A DNA stretch of 64,000 bases, taken from Bradyrhizobium sp. PSBB068 (GTDB lineage: Bacteria; Pseudomonadota; Alphaproteobacteria; Rhizobiales; Xanthobacteraceae). The translations under genes were made by a program, and so were the position numbers. Of the stretch, positions 48,101 to 56,485 are shown in pieces. Position 1 is the first letter of the stretch; every line of letters begins with the position of its first letter. Under the pieces are notes generated by a model that was not told the DNA's origin, did not search any database, and saw only the letters and a program-made list of their open reading frames with translations. The DNA is taken from the NCBI GenBank assembly GCA_016839165.1, contig CP069300.1:3286001-3350000 (forward strand). Direction: 5' to 3'.

Positions 48101-48175
48101 ATGATCAACGCCGCGACCATCATCATCGCCCGCCGCCGCCGCATTCTCGCGGTATGGGCGGTCGCTCGCGTTTAA
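48101..48175 (+). CDS. Candidate arginine leader peptide upstream of paiB-argC
   Basis: A 24-codon ORF, too short for routine gene calling. It has an ATG, three consecutive Ile codons, then Ala and four consecutive Arg codons (CGC x4, 48131-48142), a single Trp, a fifth Arg near the end and TAA. It begins at the predicted transcription start, as the leaderless trpL leader of rhizobia does. Downstream are a GC-rich hairpin and a hairpin that would hide the paiB Shine-Dalgarno. ArgC, two genes on, is an arginine-biosynthesis enzyme, so the Arg codons could sense arginyl-tRNA. Against this, CGC is the commonest Arg codon at this GC, and GCC/CGC runs arise easily. No T-run follows the hairpin. 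Confidence 0.45.
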   Translation: MINAATIIIARRRRILAVWAVARV

Positions 48176-48188
48176 GACCATCGCCTCT

Positions 48189-48211
48189 GCCGCCGGATCT
48201 GATCCCGCGGC
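48189..48211 (+). promoter_or_regulatory. GC-rich hairpin in the paiB-argC leader
   Basis: GCCGC and GGAT pair with ATCC and GCGGC across one C-C mismatch and a 3-base loop, 13 bases after the small ORF. It lacks a T-run, so it would act as a pause or a translation-control structure and not as an intrinsic terminator. Confidence 0.45.
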
Positions 48212-48247
48212 GCTCTCCTCAAAAAGACACGCGGTTCGATCTGGCGG

Positions 48248-48266
48248 CTCCTTCGTCAAGCAGGAG
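48248..48266 (+). promoter_or_regulatory. Shine-Dalgarno-sequestering hairpin before paiB
   Basis: CTCCT (48248-48252) is complementary to the paiB Shine-Dalgarno AGGAG (48262-48266) across a 9-base loop; the start codon is at 48276. Another pyrimidine-rich anti-SD stretch, CTCTCCTC, lies at 48213-48220 and could compete for pairing. Confidence 0.4.
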
Positions 48267-48275
48267 TATTCGACC

Positions 48276-48941
48276 ATGTATACGCCGCAACCATTCAAGC
48301 CCGACCGCGCCGCAAGCCTTGCCTTCGCCGAGGCGCGCGGCTTCGGCCTTGCCTGCGCGTGGGACGGCGGCAAGCCGGTCGCTTCCGCGCTGCCGTTCTA
48401 TCTGTCGTACGCCGCCGACGGCACGCCGCGGGCGCTGTTTCATGTTGCTCGTCACAATCCGCTGGTAAAGCTTTTGGGTGGAGCGCCCTGGCTGCTGGCC
48501 GTCACCGGCGCCGATGCCTATGTGTCGGCCGACTGGTATGTGTCGCCCGACCAGGTGCCGACCTGGCTCTATCAGGCCGTGCATCTGACCGGGCCGGTCC
48601 GGCCCCTGTCGGGTGAGGAACTCGCGGTTCAGATCGACGCACTGACGGCCAAGTTCGAGGATCGGCTGTTGCCGAAAAAGCCGTGGGTGTCGGGCAAGAT
48701 GACAGCGGCGCGGCTCGATGCCATGAAGAAGGCGATCGTGGGCCTTGAGATGACGGTGGAAGAGGTGGAGGGCAGCTTCAAGCTGAACCAGCACAAATCC
48801 GAGACCGACTTTGCGGCGGTCGCGGGTCACCTTGCCGCGCGAGCCGACGCCGGCGCGCAACAGATCGCGCAATTGATGCGGCAGGCGCGGCCGGAAGTCT
48901 TTGCTATCAAAACCAATGAGCTCGAAAGGACCGTGCCATGA
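48276..48941 (+). CDS. PaiB-like FMN-binding protein
   Basis: A 221-residue protein of the PaiB / FMN-binding split-barrel family. It opens with MYTPQPFKPDRAASLAFAEARGFGLAC. It contains LFHVARHNPLVKLL, the VSADWYVSPDQVPTWLYQAVH block characteristic of the family, and the C-terminal EVEGSFKLNQHKSETDF. PaiB was named as a negative regulator of sporulation and protease genes in Bacillus, while homologues are flavin-binding proteins with uncertain roles; I therefore give no symbol. AGGAG precedes the ATG by nine bases. Its stop overlaps the argC start (ATGA), so the two are translationally coupled. Confidence 0.88.
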   Translation: MYTPQPFKPDRAASLAFAEARGFGLACAWDGGKPVASALPFYLSYAADGTPRALFHVARHNPLVKLLGGAPWLLAVTGADAYVSADWYVSPDQVPTWLYQAVHLTGPVRPLSGEELAVQIDALTAKFEDRLLPKKPWVSGKMTAARLDAMKKAIVGLEMTVEEVEGSFKLNQHKSETDFAAVAGHLAARADAGAQQIAQLMRQARPEVFAIKTNELERTVP

Positions 48942-49915
48942 CCTTGACTGACACCAACCAGCCGAAAACCAAGAGCGGTGCGACCAAGGCCGTGTTCGTC
49001 GATGGGGCGTCGGGCACCACCGGCCTCGGCATCCAGGAGCGGCTGCATTCGATCGGCGACGTCACCGTGAAGCACATCGCCGAGGACAAGCGGAAGGATG
49101 CCGGCGCCAAGCGTGCGCTGATGGAGGAGGTCGATCTCGTGATCCTCTGCCTGCCTGACGACGCGGCCAAGGAGACCGTCGCGCTGATCGACACCATGGG
49201 CAATGCTGCGCCAAAAGTGCTCGACGCCTCGACCGCCTATCGGGTCGCGCCGGACTGGGCCTATGGCTTTGCCGAGCTCGCGTCCGGCCAGGCCGACAAG
49301 ATCCGCAACGCGCCGAAGGTCTCCAATCCCGGCTGCTATCCGACCGGTGCGATCGCGTTGCTGCGCCCGCTGGTCGATGGAGGGCTGCTGCCTGCCGATT
49401 ATCCCGTCACCATCAATGCGGTGAGCGGATATTCGGGCGGCGGCAAGTCGATGATCGCGAGCTTCGAGGACGGCTCGGCACCGGCCTTCCACCTCTACGG
49501 CCTCGGCTTCGAGCACAAGCACGTACCGGAGATGCAGCTGTATTCGCATCTGACGCGGCGGCCGCTGTTCATCCCGTCGGTCGGCAACTACCGGCAGGGC
49601 ATGCTGGTGTCGGTGCCCCTGCAGCTCGACGCGCTGCCGGGCAAGCCCGATGGAGCCGACCTGCAGGCCGTTCTCGCGAAGTGGTATGCCGGCAGCAAAT
49701 ACGTCACCGCGATGCCGCTGCAGAACGAAGCCGCCAAGGGCGGCAAGATCGAGCCGGAAGCGCTCAACGAGACCAACCAGCTCGAGCTCTACGTGTTCGC
49801 CAGCGACAAATATCGCCAGGCGGTGCTGGTCGCCCGGCTCGATAATCTGGGCAAGGGCGCCTCGGGGGCCGCGGTTCAGAACATGCGGCTGATGCTCGGT
49901 CTGGCCGACAGCTGA
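48938..49915 (+). CDS. argC: N-acetyl-gamma-glutamyl-phosphate reductase, type 2
   Basis: The third step of arginine biosynthesis, reducing N-acetylglutamyl phosphate with NADPH. Of the 325 residues, the N-terminal domain has AVFVDGASGTTGLGIQERL. The catalytic Cys133 is in SNPGCYPTGAI, and the His-containing loop GLGFEHKHVPEM is typical of the short type 2 enzymes. The type 2 family is about 310-325 residues, in agreement. It overlaps paiB by four bases and is followed 14 bases later by a methyltransferase gene. Other arg genes are not in the window. Upstream is the candidate arginine leader. Confidence 0.94.
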   Translation: MTLTDTNQPKTKSGATKAVFVDGASGTTGLGIQERLHSIGDVTVKHIAEDKRKDAGAKRALMEEVDLVILCLPDDAAKETVALIDTMGNAAPKVLDASTAYRVAPDWAYGFAELASGQADKIRNAPKVSNPGCYPTGAIALLRPLVDGGLLPADYPVTINAVSGYSGGGKSMIASFEDGSAPAFHLYGLGFEHKHVPEMQLYSHLTRRPLFIPSVGNYRQGMLVSVPLQLDALPGKPDGADLQAVLAKWYAGSKYVTAMPLQNEAAKGGKIEPEALNETNQLELYVFASDKYRQAVLVARLDNLGKGASGAAVQNMRLMLGLADS

Positions 49916-49929
49916 CGGCCAGGCGCACC

Positions 49930-50520
49930 GTGGACGACGCCACGCTGCAATTCTACCGGCGCAATGCCGAGGCCTATGCCGGGTGGGCGAAAGCACCGTC
50001 CACCCGGCTGATCGGCTTCCTCAAGCTGTTGCCGCCGGGCGGCGCGATCCTCGAACTCGGCTGCGGCGCCGGCAATCACGCTGCGGTCATGCTTGCCGAA
50101 GGCTTCGTGCTGCGCGCGACCGATGGCTCCCCGGAGATGGCCGAGGTAGCTTCGCGGCGCATCAATCATCCCGTCGAGCCGATGCTGTTCGACGAGCTAA
50201 GGGATCGCGAGGCCTATGACGGCGTCTGGGCCAGCGCCTGCCTGCTGCATGTGCCGCGCGACGAATTAGCCGGCATCATCGGCCGCATCCACCGGGCGCT
50301 GAAGCCCGCCGGCATCTTCTACGCGAGCTACAAGATCGGCCATGGCGATGGCCGCGACAGCATCGGCCGCTATTACAATTATCCGGAGGCCGATTGGCTG
50401 GCGGCGACCTACGCCGCCTCGGGGGCGTGGACGCAGGTCTCGTCCGACACCAGCGAGATCAAGAGTTTTGACGAGGCGCCCGCGACGATGCTGCATATCG
50501 TCGTGCGCAAGGGCGCGTAG
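49930..50520 (+). CDS. Class I SAM-dependent methyltransferase
   Basis: A 196-residue cytosolic methyltransferase. Motif I is AILELGCGAGNHAAVM at about residues 39-54, the acidic end of strand 2 is ATDGSPEM, and motif II/III lies around YDGVWASACLLHVPRDEL. The Rossmann core is complete; the target is unknown. It begins with GTG 14 bases after argC and is probably part of the same transcript. Next come composite palindromic repeats, which likely mark the transcript end. Confidence 0.86.
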   Translation: MDDATLQFYRRNAEAYAGWAKAPSTRLIGFLKLLPPGGAILELGCGAGNHAAVMLAEGFVLRATDGSPEMAEVASRRINHPVEPMLFDELRDREAYDGVWASACLLHVPRDELAGIIGRIHRALKPAGIFYASYKIGHGDGRDSIGRYYNYPEADWLAATYAASGAWTQVSSDTSEIKSFDEAPATMLHIVVRKGA

Positions 50521-50561
50521 TTGGCGGGCACCGGCGCTGACGCCGCAACCGGCGGCAAAAT

Positions 50562-50775
50562 CTAAAGCGGGATGAGTTCTGGTTGAATCGGCTTGGCGCG
50601 GTCTCGGTTCACCTCTCCCCGCTGGGGAGAGGTCGGATTGCGAAGCGGGTGAGGGCTCTCGCTCTCTCGATAGACCGTAATCCCTCACCCGATATGCTGC
50701 GCAAATCGACCTCTCCCAAGGGAGAGGTGAACCGTCGACGCCGTTCCAGCTCAACGTAACTTCATCACGCTTTGG
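50562..50775. repeat. Composite nested palindromic repeat element
   Basis: The outer inverted repeat is TCTAAAGCGGGATGAG...GTTGAATCGG at 50562-50590, matching in inverted form 50746-50775. Inside it, 50606-50733 is a long imperfect palindrome whose ends are GGTTCACCTCTCCC and GGGAGAGGTGAACC. Its inner arms are GGTGAGGG and CCCTCACC. The outer unit is related to the repeat at 4045-4084. It carries no gene and lies between converging genes. Confidence 0.8.
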
Positions 50776-50776
50776 T

Positions 50777-51175
50777 TCAGAGCGCCTTGAAGACCGCGAG
50801 CGCCAGCACCGCCTGGGCGAGGAAGCCGACCGTGAAGGCCAGCGTGCGGAACACCGGCAGGCCGAGCGTGTAGACGATCAGATGGGCGACGCGGGCCCAG
50901 AAATAGACGGCGCAGGCGAGCACGGTCCATTTGGTGGAGTAGTCGGCTGCGTTGAGGATCAGGACCAGCGGCGCGAAGATCACGAGGTTCTCGACCGCGT
51001 TGTCATGCGCGAACATCAGCCGGTTGGCCCACTCGGCATGCGGCTTGTCGGTGCGCGAGGGGTTGGCCATAGCGCCCGAGAGGCCGCGCACCTGGCAGCG
51101 GTTGATGGTGTAGGGGATCCACAAGATGCCGGTCAGGATCACCGTCAGCGACAGCCAGAACAGTTCGCGCGTCAT
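50777..51175 (-). CDS. MAPEG-family membrane protein
   Basis: A 132-residue inner-membrane protein with four hydrophobic helices. The family pattern is visible in the N-terminal segment RELFWLSLTVILTGILWIPY, the polar loop WANRLMFAHDNAVENLVIFAPLVL (equivalent to the R-A-H-N-E motif of MAPEG proteins), and ACAVYFWARVAHLIVYTLGLPVFRT. Eukaryotic members act in eicosanoid and glutathione metabolism; bacterial functions are mostly unknown. Same strand as phaC and 73 bases downstream of it, so possibly cotranscribed. Confidence 0.88.
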   Translation of the reverse strand: MTRELFWLSLTVILTGILWIPYTINRCQVRGLSGAMANPSRTDKPHAEWANRLMFAHDNAVENLVIFAPLVLILNAADYSTKWTVLACAVYFWARVAHLIVYTLGLPVFRTLAFTVGFLAQAVLALAVFKAL

Positions 51176-51248
51176 CGTCTCCCCCTCACGTCAATCCGAT
51201 TCCCGACCGCCGGGATCGTCTGTTTATAGCTGAGCGGAACAGCTCGCG

Positions 51249-53057
51249 CTACGCGCGGACGCGGACATAGCTGCCCGGCGCGTCCTCGAGCACCGGCGTT
51301 CCGTTCGCGCCTACGATACGCGCCGGGACTGTTTCCGGATCGTGGCTCTCCAGCCAGGCGCGCCAGTCCGGCCACCACGAGCCCTTGTGCTCCTCGGCGC
51401 CCTTCAGCCAGTCGGCGAGCTTGATGTCCTTGATGTTGTCGTTGGTCCAATATTGATATTTCTTCGCCGCGGGCGGATTGACCACGCCGGCGATATGGCC
51501 GGAGCCCGACAGCACATACTTCACGGGGCCGCCGAAGAACTGCGACCCGTACAGCACCGATTCCGCCGGTGCGATGTGGTCCTCGCGTGCGGCGAGGTTG
51601 TAGATCGGAACTTTCACCTTCGACAGATCGAGCAGCGTGTTGTCGAGCACCATGGTGCCGGTCGACAGCCGGTTCTCCAGATAGCAGTTGCGCAGGTAGT
51701 AGGAGTGGTTCGACGACGGCATCCGCGTCGCATCCGAATTCCAGTGCAGCAGGTCGAACGAGGAGGGCGGCCGGCCCTTCAGGTAATTGTTGACGACATA
51801 CGACCAGATCAGGTCGTTGGAGCGCAGCATGTTGAAGGCCATCGCCATCTTGCTGCCTTCGAGCACACCGGATTCCTGCATGTCGCGCTCGAGCGCCGAG
51901 ATCTGGTCCTCGTCGACGAACACCAGGAGGTCACCCGCCTGGGTGAAATCGACCTGCGCGGCAAAGAACGTCGCCGACGTCACGCGCTGGCGGCGCTTCT
52001 CGGCGAGATAGGCAAGCGTCGAGGCGAGCATGGTGCCGCCGACGCAATAGCCGGCGGTGTGCACCTTCATCTCGCCGGTGACCTTCTCGATCACGTCCAT
52101 CGCCGTGAGCGGGCCCTCGGTCATGTAGTCGGCCCAGGTCTTCTTGCCGAGCTCCTTGTCCGGATTGACCCAGGAGATCACGAACACCGTGATGCCCTGG
52201 TCGACGCACCATTTGATGTAGGATTTCTCAGGGCGCAGATCGAGGATGTAGAATTTGTTGATCCAGGGCGGCACGATCAGGAGCGGCGTGCGCAGCACGT
52301 TCTCCGTCGACGGCGAATACTGGATCAGCTGCATCAGCTCGTTCTGGTAGATCACCTTGCCCGGCGTCGTCGCCATGTTGACGCCGACCTCGAGATTGCT
52401 CGAATCGGACTGGCGGATCTTCAGCGTGCCGTGGCCGGCCTCGATATCCTCGGCCAGCATCTTCATGCCGCGGACCAGATTGTCGCCGTTGGTCTCGACG
52501 GTGGCGCGCAGCACTTCCGGATTGGTCAGGACGAAATTCGACGGCGCCAGCGCGTTGGTGATCTGCTGGACGTAGAATTCAGCCTTCTTGCGCGTGTGCG
52601 GGTCGATGCCGTCGGCGTCGTTGACCAGCTGCTGCGCCCATTTCGAGGTCAAGAGGTAAAGCTGCAGGATGAAGTCGAAGAACTGATTCGACTTCCACTC
52701 CGGATCCTGGAAGCGCTTGTCGCGCGGCGCCGGCGCGATCGCGGGCTTGGCATCGGCTTCGCCGGCCATGCGGCGCACGGCCGAGCCCCACAGATCGAGG
52801 TAGTCCTTGCCGAGCTGCATCTGCAGCGAGGAGGCGCGCTCCTTGTCGGACAGCCAGTATTCGGCGATCACGCTGAAGGTCTTGATCACCTCGCCGAGCT
52901 CGTTCGGCGGCTTGTCGCGGACCTCTCCGGTCTGGCGCGGCTTGAGATAGGCTGCCAGCGCCTGGCCGCTGCTCTCCATCGCCCGCGCGATGTTCATGGC
53001 AAAGGCTTCGCTGTTGAATTTCGGGGCGGCTTGGGTGTCGGTGCTGACGTTGCTCAT
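51249..53057 (-). CDS. phaC: Class I poly(3-hydroxyalkanoate) synthase
   Basis: Polymerises hydroxyacyl-CoA into PHA granules. The 602 residues have an N-terminal domain of about 200 residues (DPEWKSNQFFDFILQLYLLTSKW is a hallmark). An alpha/beta hydrolase core follows, with Cys338 in the lipase-like box GYCVGGTM, Asp493 in AREDHIAP and His521 in GSGHIAG forming the triad. Length and the absence of a PhaE/PhaR partner gene point to class I. ATG 53057 fits the family start; an in-frame TTG 51 bases upstream is an alternative. A near-duplicated GAAAATCAG word lies at about 53110-53128 in its promoter region. No phaAB genes are in the window. Confidence 0.95.
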   Translation of the reverse strand: MSNVSTDTQAAPKFNSEAFAMNIARAMESSGQALAAYLKPRQTGEVRDKPPNELGEVIKTFSVIAEYWLSDKERASSLQMQLGKDYLDLWGSAVRRMAGEADAKPAIAPAPRDKRFQDPEWKSNQFFDFILQLYLLTSKWAQQLVNDADGIDPHTRKKAEFYVQQITNALAPSNFVLTNPEVLRATVETNGDNLVRGMKMLAEDIEAGHGTLKIRQSDSSNLEVGVNMATTPGKVIYQNELMQLIQYSPSTENVLRTPLLIVPPWINKFYILDLRPEKSYIKWCVDQGITVFVISWVNPDKELGKKTWADYMTEGPLTAMDVIEKVTGEMKVHTAGYCVGGTMLASTLAYLAEKRRQRVTSATFFAAQVDFTQAGDLLVFVDEDQISALERDMQESGVLEGSKMAMAFNMLRSNDLIWSYVVNNYLKGRPPSSFDLLHWNSDATRMPSSNHSYYLRNCYLENRLSTGTMVLDNTLLDLSKVKVPIYNLAAREDHIAPAESVLYGSQFFGGPVKYVLSGSGHIAGVVNPPAAKKYQYWTNDNIKDIKLADWLKGAEEHKGSWWPDWRAWLESHDPETVPARIVGANGTPVLEDAPGSYVRVRA

Positions 53058-53350
53058 CTGAGGGACAATATCGAGTCGTTTGGGGGGCGTCATCGCGCGG
53101 TGCGGCAACGAAAATCAGTGAAAATCAGATGTTTCGTTCTGTTGCGGTGCGACAAAAGATCTTTGTTCCGTCATATTGAAGCCTCAGGGGTCGCTATTGT
53201 TCTTCACGCTTTAAGCGTTTCGGGCGACAATGGTTTGAAACGACTGAAGCCAGGATTAACGCAGCGGGGACGCTGCAAGGCTCGTACCAGTGCGACCCGT
53301 GTCGGCAACCGTGCCACGTGCGCGCTAGCTTGTTGGGGACAATTCGGCGC

Positions 53351-53626
53351 ATGCCGATCGATCGAATGAACAGGGGGCTCGCGGCCGCAGTGCTGCTCGC
53401 GTCGTTGCTGGCGCTGGGCGGCTGCTCGAGCACGATCGCCGATATGGCGATGCCCGCCGACGCGCCGGCGCGGCAAAAGGATGCCAACGGTTACCTCCCG
53501 GTCCATGACCTTCCGCCCGACCGCGCCGATCCGACGATCAAGCCGGCGGATCAGGCCAAGATCGAGCAGGAGCTGATCGCGGCGCGCGCGCGCCAGGCCT
53601 CGACGGCGGCCCAGGCCGGCAAGTAA
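53351..53626 (+). CDS. Small predicted lipoprotein
   Basis: A 91-residue protein with a lipoprotein signal peptide: MNRGLAAAVLLASLLALGGC ends in the lipobox LGGC with Cys at about residue 25 from the ATG at 53351. A second ATG five codons later is equally possible. The mature part of about 65 residues is Pro/Ala/Asp rich (LPPDRADPTIKPADQAKIEQELIAARARQ), partly helical, and unassigned. It is transcribed divergently from phaC and upstream of an aminotransferase gene, with 217 bases between. Confidence 0.75.
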   Translation: MPIDRMNRGLAAAVLLASLLALGGCSSTIADMAMPADAPARQKDANGYLPVHDLPPDRADPTIKPADQAKIEQELIAARARQASTAAQAGK

Positions 53627-53843
53627 GGCCGCAACCTGGCGGCCGATCAGCGCTGGCGCCGCCCGGCGTCCGTGCTAAAAGAAATCCAGTTCAACCGCAG
53701 ATCCGGCCACAGCCCCCAGATCGTGTCCCTGAATTCGCTCTAAGTCATTGATTTGGTGTGATTTCTGGAAGAGGCCGTTGAGGCTTCCGTAAAGCCAATA
53801 AAGGGGGCGATTCTGGCATTGCGGTTGTCGGAGCAAGGGTCCC

Positions 53844-55064
53844 ATGGAAGATTTTTACCGCATTCGCCGTCTGCCGCCTTACGTCTTTGAAAAGGTAAAC
53901 CAGGCCAAGGCGGCCGCGCGCAACGCCGGGGCCGATATCATCGATATGGGCATGGGCAATCCGGACCTGCCGACCCCGGCGCATGTCATCGAAAAGCTCA
54001 AGGAGACGCTGGGCAAGCCGCGCACCGATCGCTATTCGGCCTCGCGCGGCATCAACGGCCTGCGCAAGGCCCAGGCCGCCTATTACGCCCGCCGCTTCGG
54101 CGTCAAGCTCAACCCCGACACCCAGGTCGTGGCCACCCTCGGCTCCAAGGAAGGGTTTGCCAACGTCGCGCAGGCGATCACCGCACCCGGTGATGTCGTG
54201 CTGTGCCCGAATCCGAGCTATCCGATCCATGCGTTCGGCTTCCTGATGGCCGGCGGCATGATCCGCTCGGTGCCCTCGGAGCCGACGCCGCAATTCTTCG
54301 AGGCGGTCGAACGGGCCATCATCCACTCGATCCCGAAGCCGATCGCGCTGATCGTCTGCTATCCGTCGAACCCGACCGCCTATGTCGCCGATCTCGACTT
54401 CTACAAGGATCTGGTCGCCTTCGCGAAGAAGCACGACATCTTCATCCTGTCCGATCTCGCTTACGCCGAAGTCTATTTCGACGAGGATAAGCCGCCGCCG
54501 TCGGTGCTGCAGGTGCCCGGCGCGCTCGACGTCACCGTCGAATTCACCTCGATGTCGAAGACGTTCTCGATGGCCGGCTGGCGCATGGGCTTTGCGGTCG
54601 GCAATGAGCGCATCATCGCAGCGCTGGCACGGGTCAAATCCTACCTCGATTACGGCGCCTTCACGCCGGTGCAGGTGGCGGCGACCGCGGCGCTGAACGG
54701 TCCCGACGATTGCATCCGCGAGATGCGCGACACCTACCGCAAGCGGCGCGATGCGCTGGTTGAGTCATTTGGCCGCGCCGGCTGGGACATTCCGCCGCCG
54801 CAGGCCTCGATGTTCGCCTGGGCACCGCTGCCCAAGGCGTTCGAGGCGGTCGGCAGCATGCAGTTCGCAACCCTGATGGTGGAGAAATCCGGCGTCGTGG
54901 TGTCGCCAGGCGTCGCGTTCGGCGAGCACGGCGAGGGCTTTGTCCGCATCGCGATGGTGGAGAACGAGCAGCGCATCCGGCAGGCTGCGCGCGGCGTGCG
55001 CCGCTTCCTTGAAAGCGGCATCGAAACGTTGCACAACGTCGTTCCTCTCGCCAACCGACGCTGA
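53844..55064 (+). CDS. Class I/II PLP aminotransferase (alanine/LL-diaminopimelate aminotransferase-like)
   Basis: A 406-residue fold-type I aminotransferase. It has the motif DMGMGNPDLPTP near residue 32, YSASRGINGLRKA (about 67), VCYPSNPTAYVAD (about 173), and the PLP-lysine segment TSMSKTFSMAGWRMGF (about 236). The sequence style matches the AlaC/DapL-like enzymes that stand directly before hom in many alphaproteobacteria. Transamination of pyruvate/alanine or of an aspartate-family intermediate is likely, and substrate preference cannot be settled here. GGAGCAAGGG precedes the ATG. Homoserine dehydrogenase follows 22 bases later, supporting an aspartate-family role. Confidence 0.9.
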   Translation: MEDFYRIRRLPPYVFEKVNQAKAAARNAGADIIDMGMGNPDLPTPAHVIEKLKETLGKPRTDRYSASRGINGLRKAQAAYYARRFGVKLNPDTQVVATLGSKEGFANVAQAITAPGDVVLCPNPSYPIHAFGFLMAGGMIRSVPSEPTPQFFEAVERAIIHSIPKPIALIVCYPSNPTAYVADLDFYKDLVAFAKKHDIFILSDLAYAEVYFDEDKPPPSVLQVPGALDVTVEFTSMSKTFSMAGWRMGFAVGNERIIAALARVKSYLDYGAFTPVQVAATAALNGPDDCIREMRDTYRKRRDALVESFGRAGWDIPPPQASMFAWAPLPKAFEAVGSMQFATLMVEKSGVVVSPGVAFGEHGEGFVRIAMVENEQRIRQAARGVRRFLESGIETLHNVVPLANRR

Positions 55065-55086
55065 TCCTTCCAGGTTGCTTAATCTC

Positions 55087-56406
55087 ATGATCGCACCCCT
55101 GAACGTGGGCATAGCGGGGCTCGGCACCGTCGGTGCCGATGTCGTCCGCCTCATCGAAACGCAAGGACGCGCGCTGGCCGAGCGCAGCGGCCGGCCCGTC
55201 CGTGTCGTCGCCGTCACGGCGCGCTCGAAAGCCAAGAAGCGCGGCCTCGATTTGCGCGGCATCGCCTGGGCGAAGAGCCCGCAGGCGCTGGCTGAGGATC
55301 CCAATATCGATTGCTTCGTCGAACTGATGGGCGGCGCCGGAGATCCCGCGCTGTCGGCGATCGAGACGGCGCTGAAGGCGGGCAAGTCGGTCGTGACGGC
55401 CAACAAGGCGCTGATCGCCAAGCATGGCCTGCGGCTTGCCGCGGCCGCCGAGAAGCATGGCGGCGCGCTGAACTTCGAGGCGGCGGTCGGTGCGGCGATC
55501 CCGGTGATCAAGACGCTGCGTGAGGGCTTGGCCGGCACCAGCGTCAACCGCGTCTACGGCATCCTCAACGGCACCTGCAATTACATCCTGACCCGGATGG
55601 AGCAGGAGGGCTTGTCGTTCGAGGAATGCCTGAAGGACGCCCAGCGCCTCGGCTATGCCGAAGCCAACCCGTCGTTCGACGTCGATGGTCACGACACCGC
55701 GCAGAAGCTCGCGATCCTGGCGAGCCTCGCCTTCGGAACCAAGGTCGCGGAAAGCGCCGTCTATGTCGAAGGCATCTCCTCGATCACGCCCGAAGACCTC
55801 AAGGCCGCCTCGGAACTCGGCTACCGCGTCAAGCTGCTCGGCGTTGCCGTCCGCACGGCGAAGGGCATCGAGCAGCGCGTGCACCCGACCATGGTGCCGA
55901 AATCATCCTCGATCGCCCAGGTGATGGGTGTGACCAACGCGGTCGCCATCGACGGCGAGGGCATTCCGCCGATCACGCTGGTGGGCCCCGGCGCCGGCGG
56001 CGATGCGACCGCCTCGGCCGTGGTCGCCGACATCGCCGACGTCGCCCGCGGCATCCGCGCCAAGCCGTTCGGGCGTCCGGTCGAGCGGTTGCGCGACACC
56101 ACCAAGGCGCCGATGGAACGCCATGAGGGTGGCTACTATATCCGCCTGATGGCGCGCGATCTTGCAGGCACTGCCGCAACAATCGCCACCCGGCTCGCGG
56201 AACAGAAGATATCTCTGGAATCCATCGTGCAGCGGCATCCGGATGGCGTCGATGTTAACGGTGCGGCCAAAAAACCTTCACCGGTTCCGGTCATTCTGAT
56301 TACCTATGCGACCAGCGAGGATGCCGTGCATCGGGCGTTGGCCGCAGTGCAGCGCGATAAGGTCATCAGCGGCAGGCCGCAGGTGATCCGGATCGAGAAA
56401 AACTAA
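55087..56406 (+). CDS. hom: Homoserine dehydrogenase
   Basis: Reduces aspartate semialdehyde to homoserine for threonine, methionine and isoleucine synthesis. Of the 439 residues, the NAD(P) domain opens with VGIAGLGTVGADVVRLI. The catalytic domain has TANKALIAKHG, FEAAVGAAIPVIKTLREGLAG, YGILNGTCNYILTRM, and the substrate-binding AEANPSFDVDGHDTAQKLAILASLAFG. A C-terminal ACT domain (about residues 350-430, GYYIRLMARDLAGTAATIATRLAEQKISLESI) provides the site for threonine feedback. ATG 55087 matches the family start. Confidence 0.96.
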   Translation: MIAPLNVGIAGLGTVGADVVRLIETQGRALAERSGRPVRVVAVTARSKAKKRGLDLRGIAWAKSPQALAEDPNIDCFVELMGGAGDPALSAIETALKAGKSVVTANKALIAKHGLRLAAAAEKHGGALNFEAAVGAAIPVIKTLREGLAGTSVNRVYGILNGTCNYILTRMEQEGLSFEECLKDAQRLGYAEANPSFDVDGHDTAQKLAILASLAFGTKVAESAVYVEGISSITPEDLKAASELGYRVKLLGVAVRTAKGIEQRVHPTMVPKSSSIAQVMGVTNAVAIDGEGIPPITLVGPGAGGDATASAVVADIADVARGIRAKPFGRPVERLRDTTKAPMERHEGGYYIRLMARDLAGTAATIATRLAEQKISLESIVQRHPDGVDVNGAAKKPSPVPVILITYATSEDAVHRALAAVQRDKVISGRPQVIRIEKN

Positions 56407-56485
56407 CGCATGGCCTGAACGGGTCGGGCGTGAGACGATTCATGCGGGCAGGCTGGCCTGTCCCCGAGGCTTAAGGAGTACGCCG

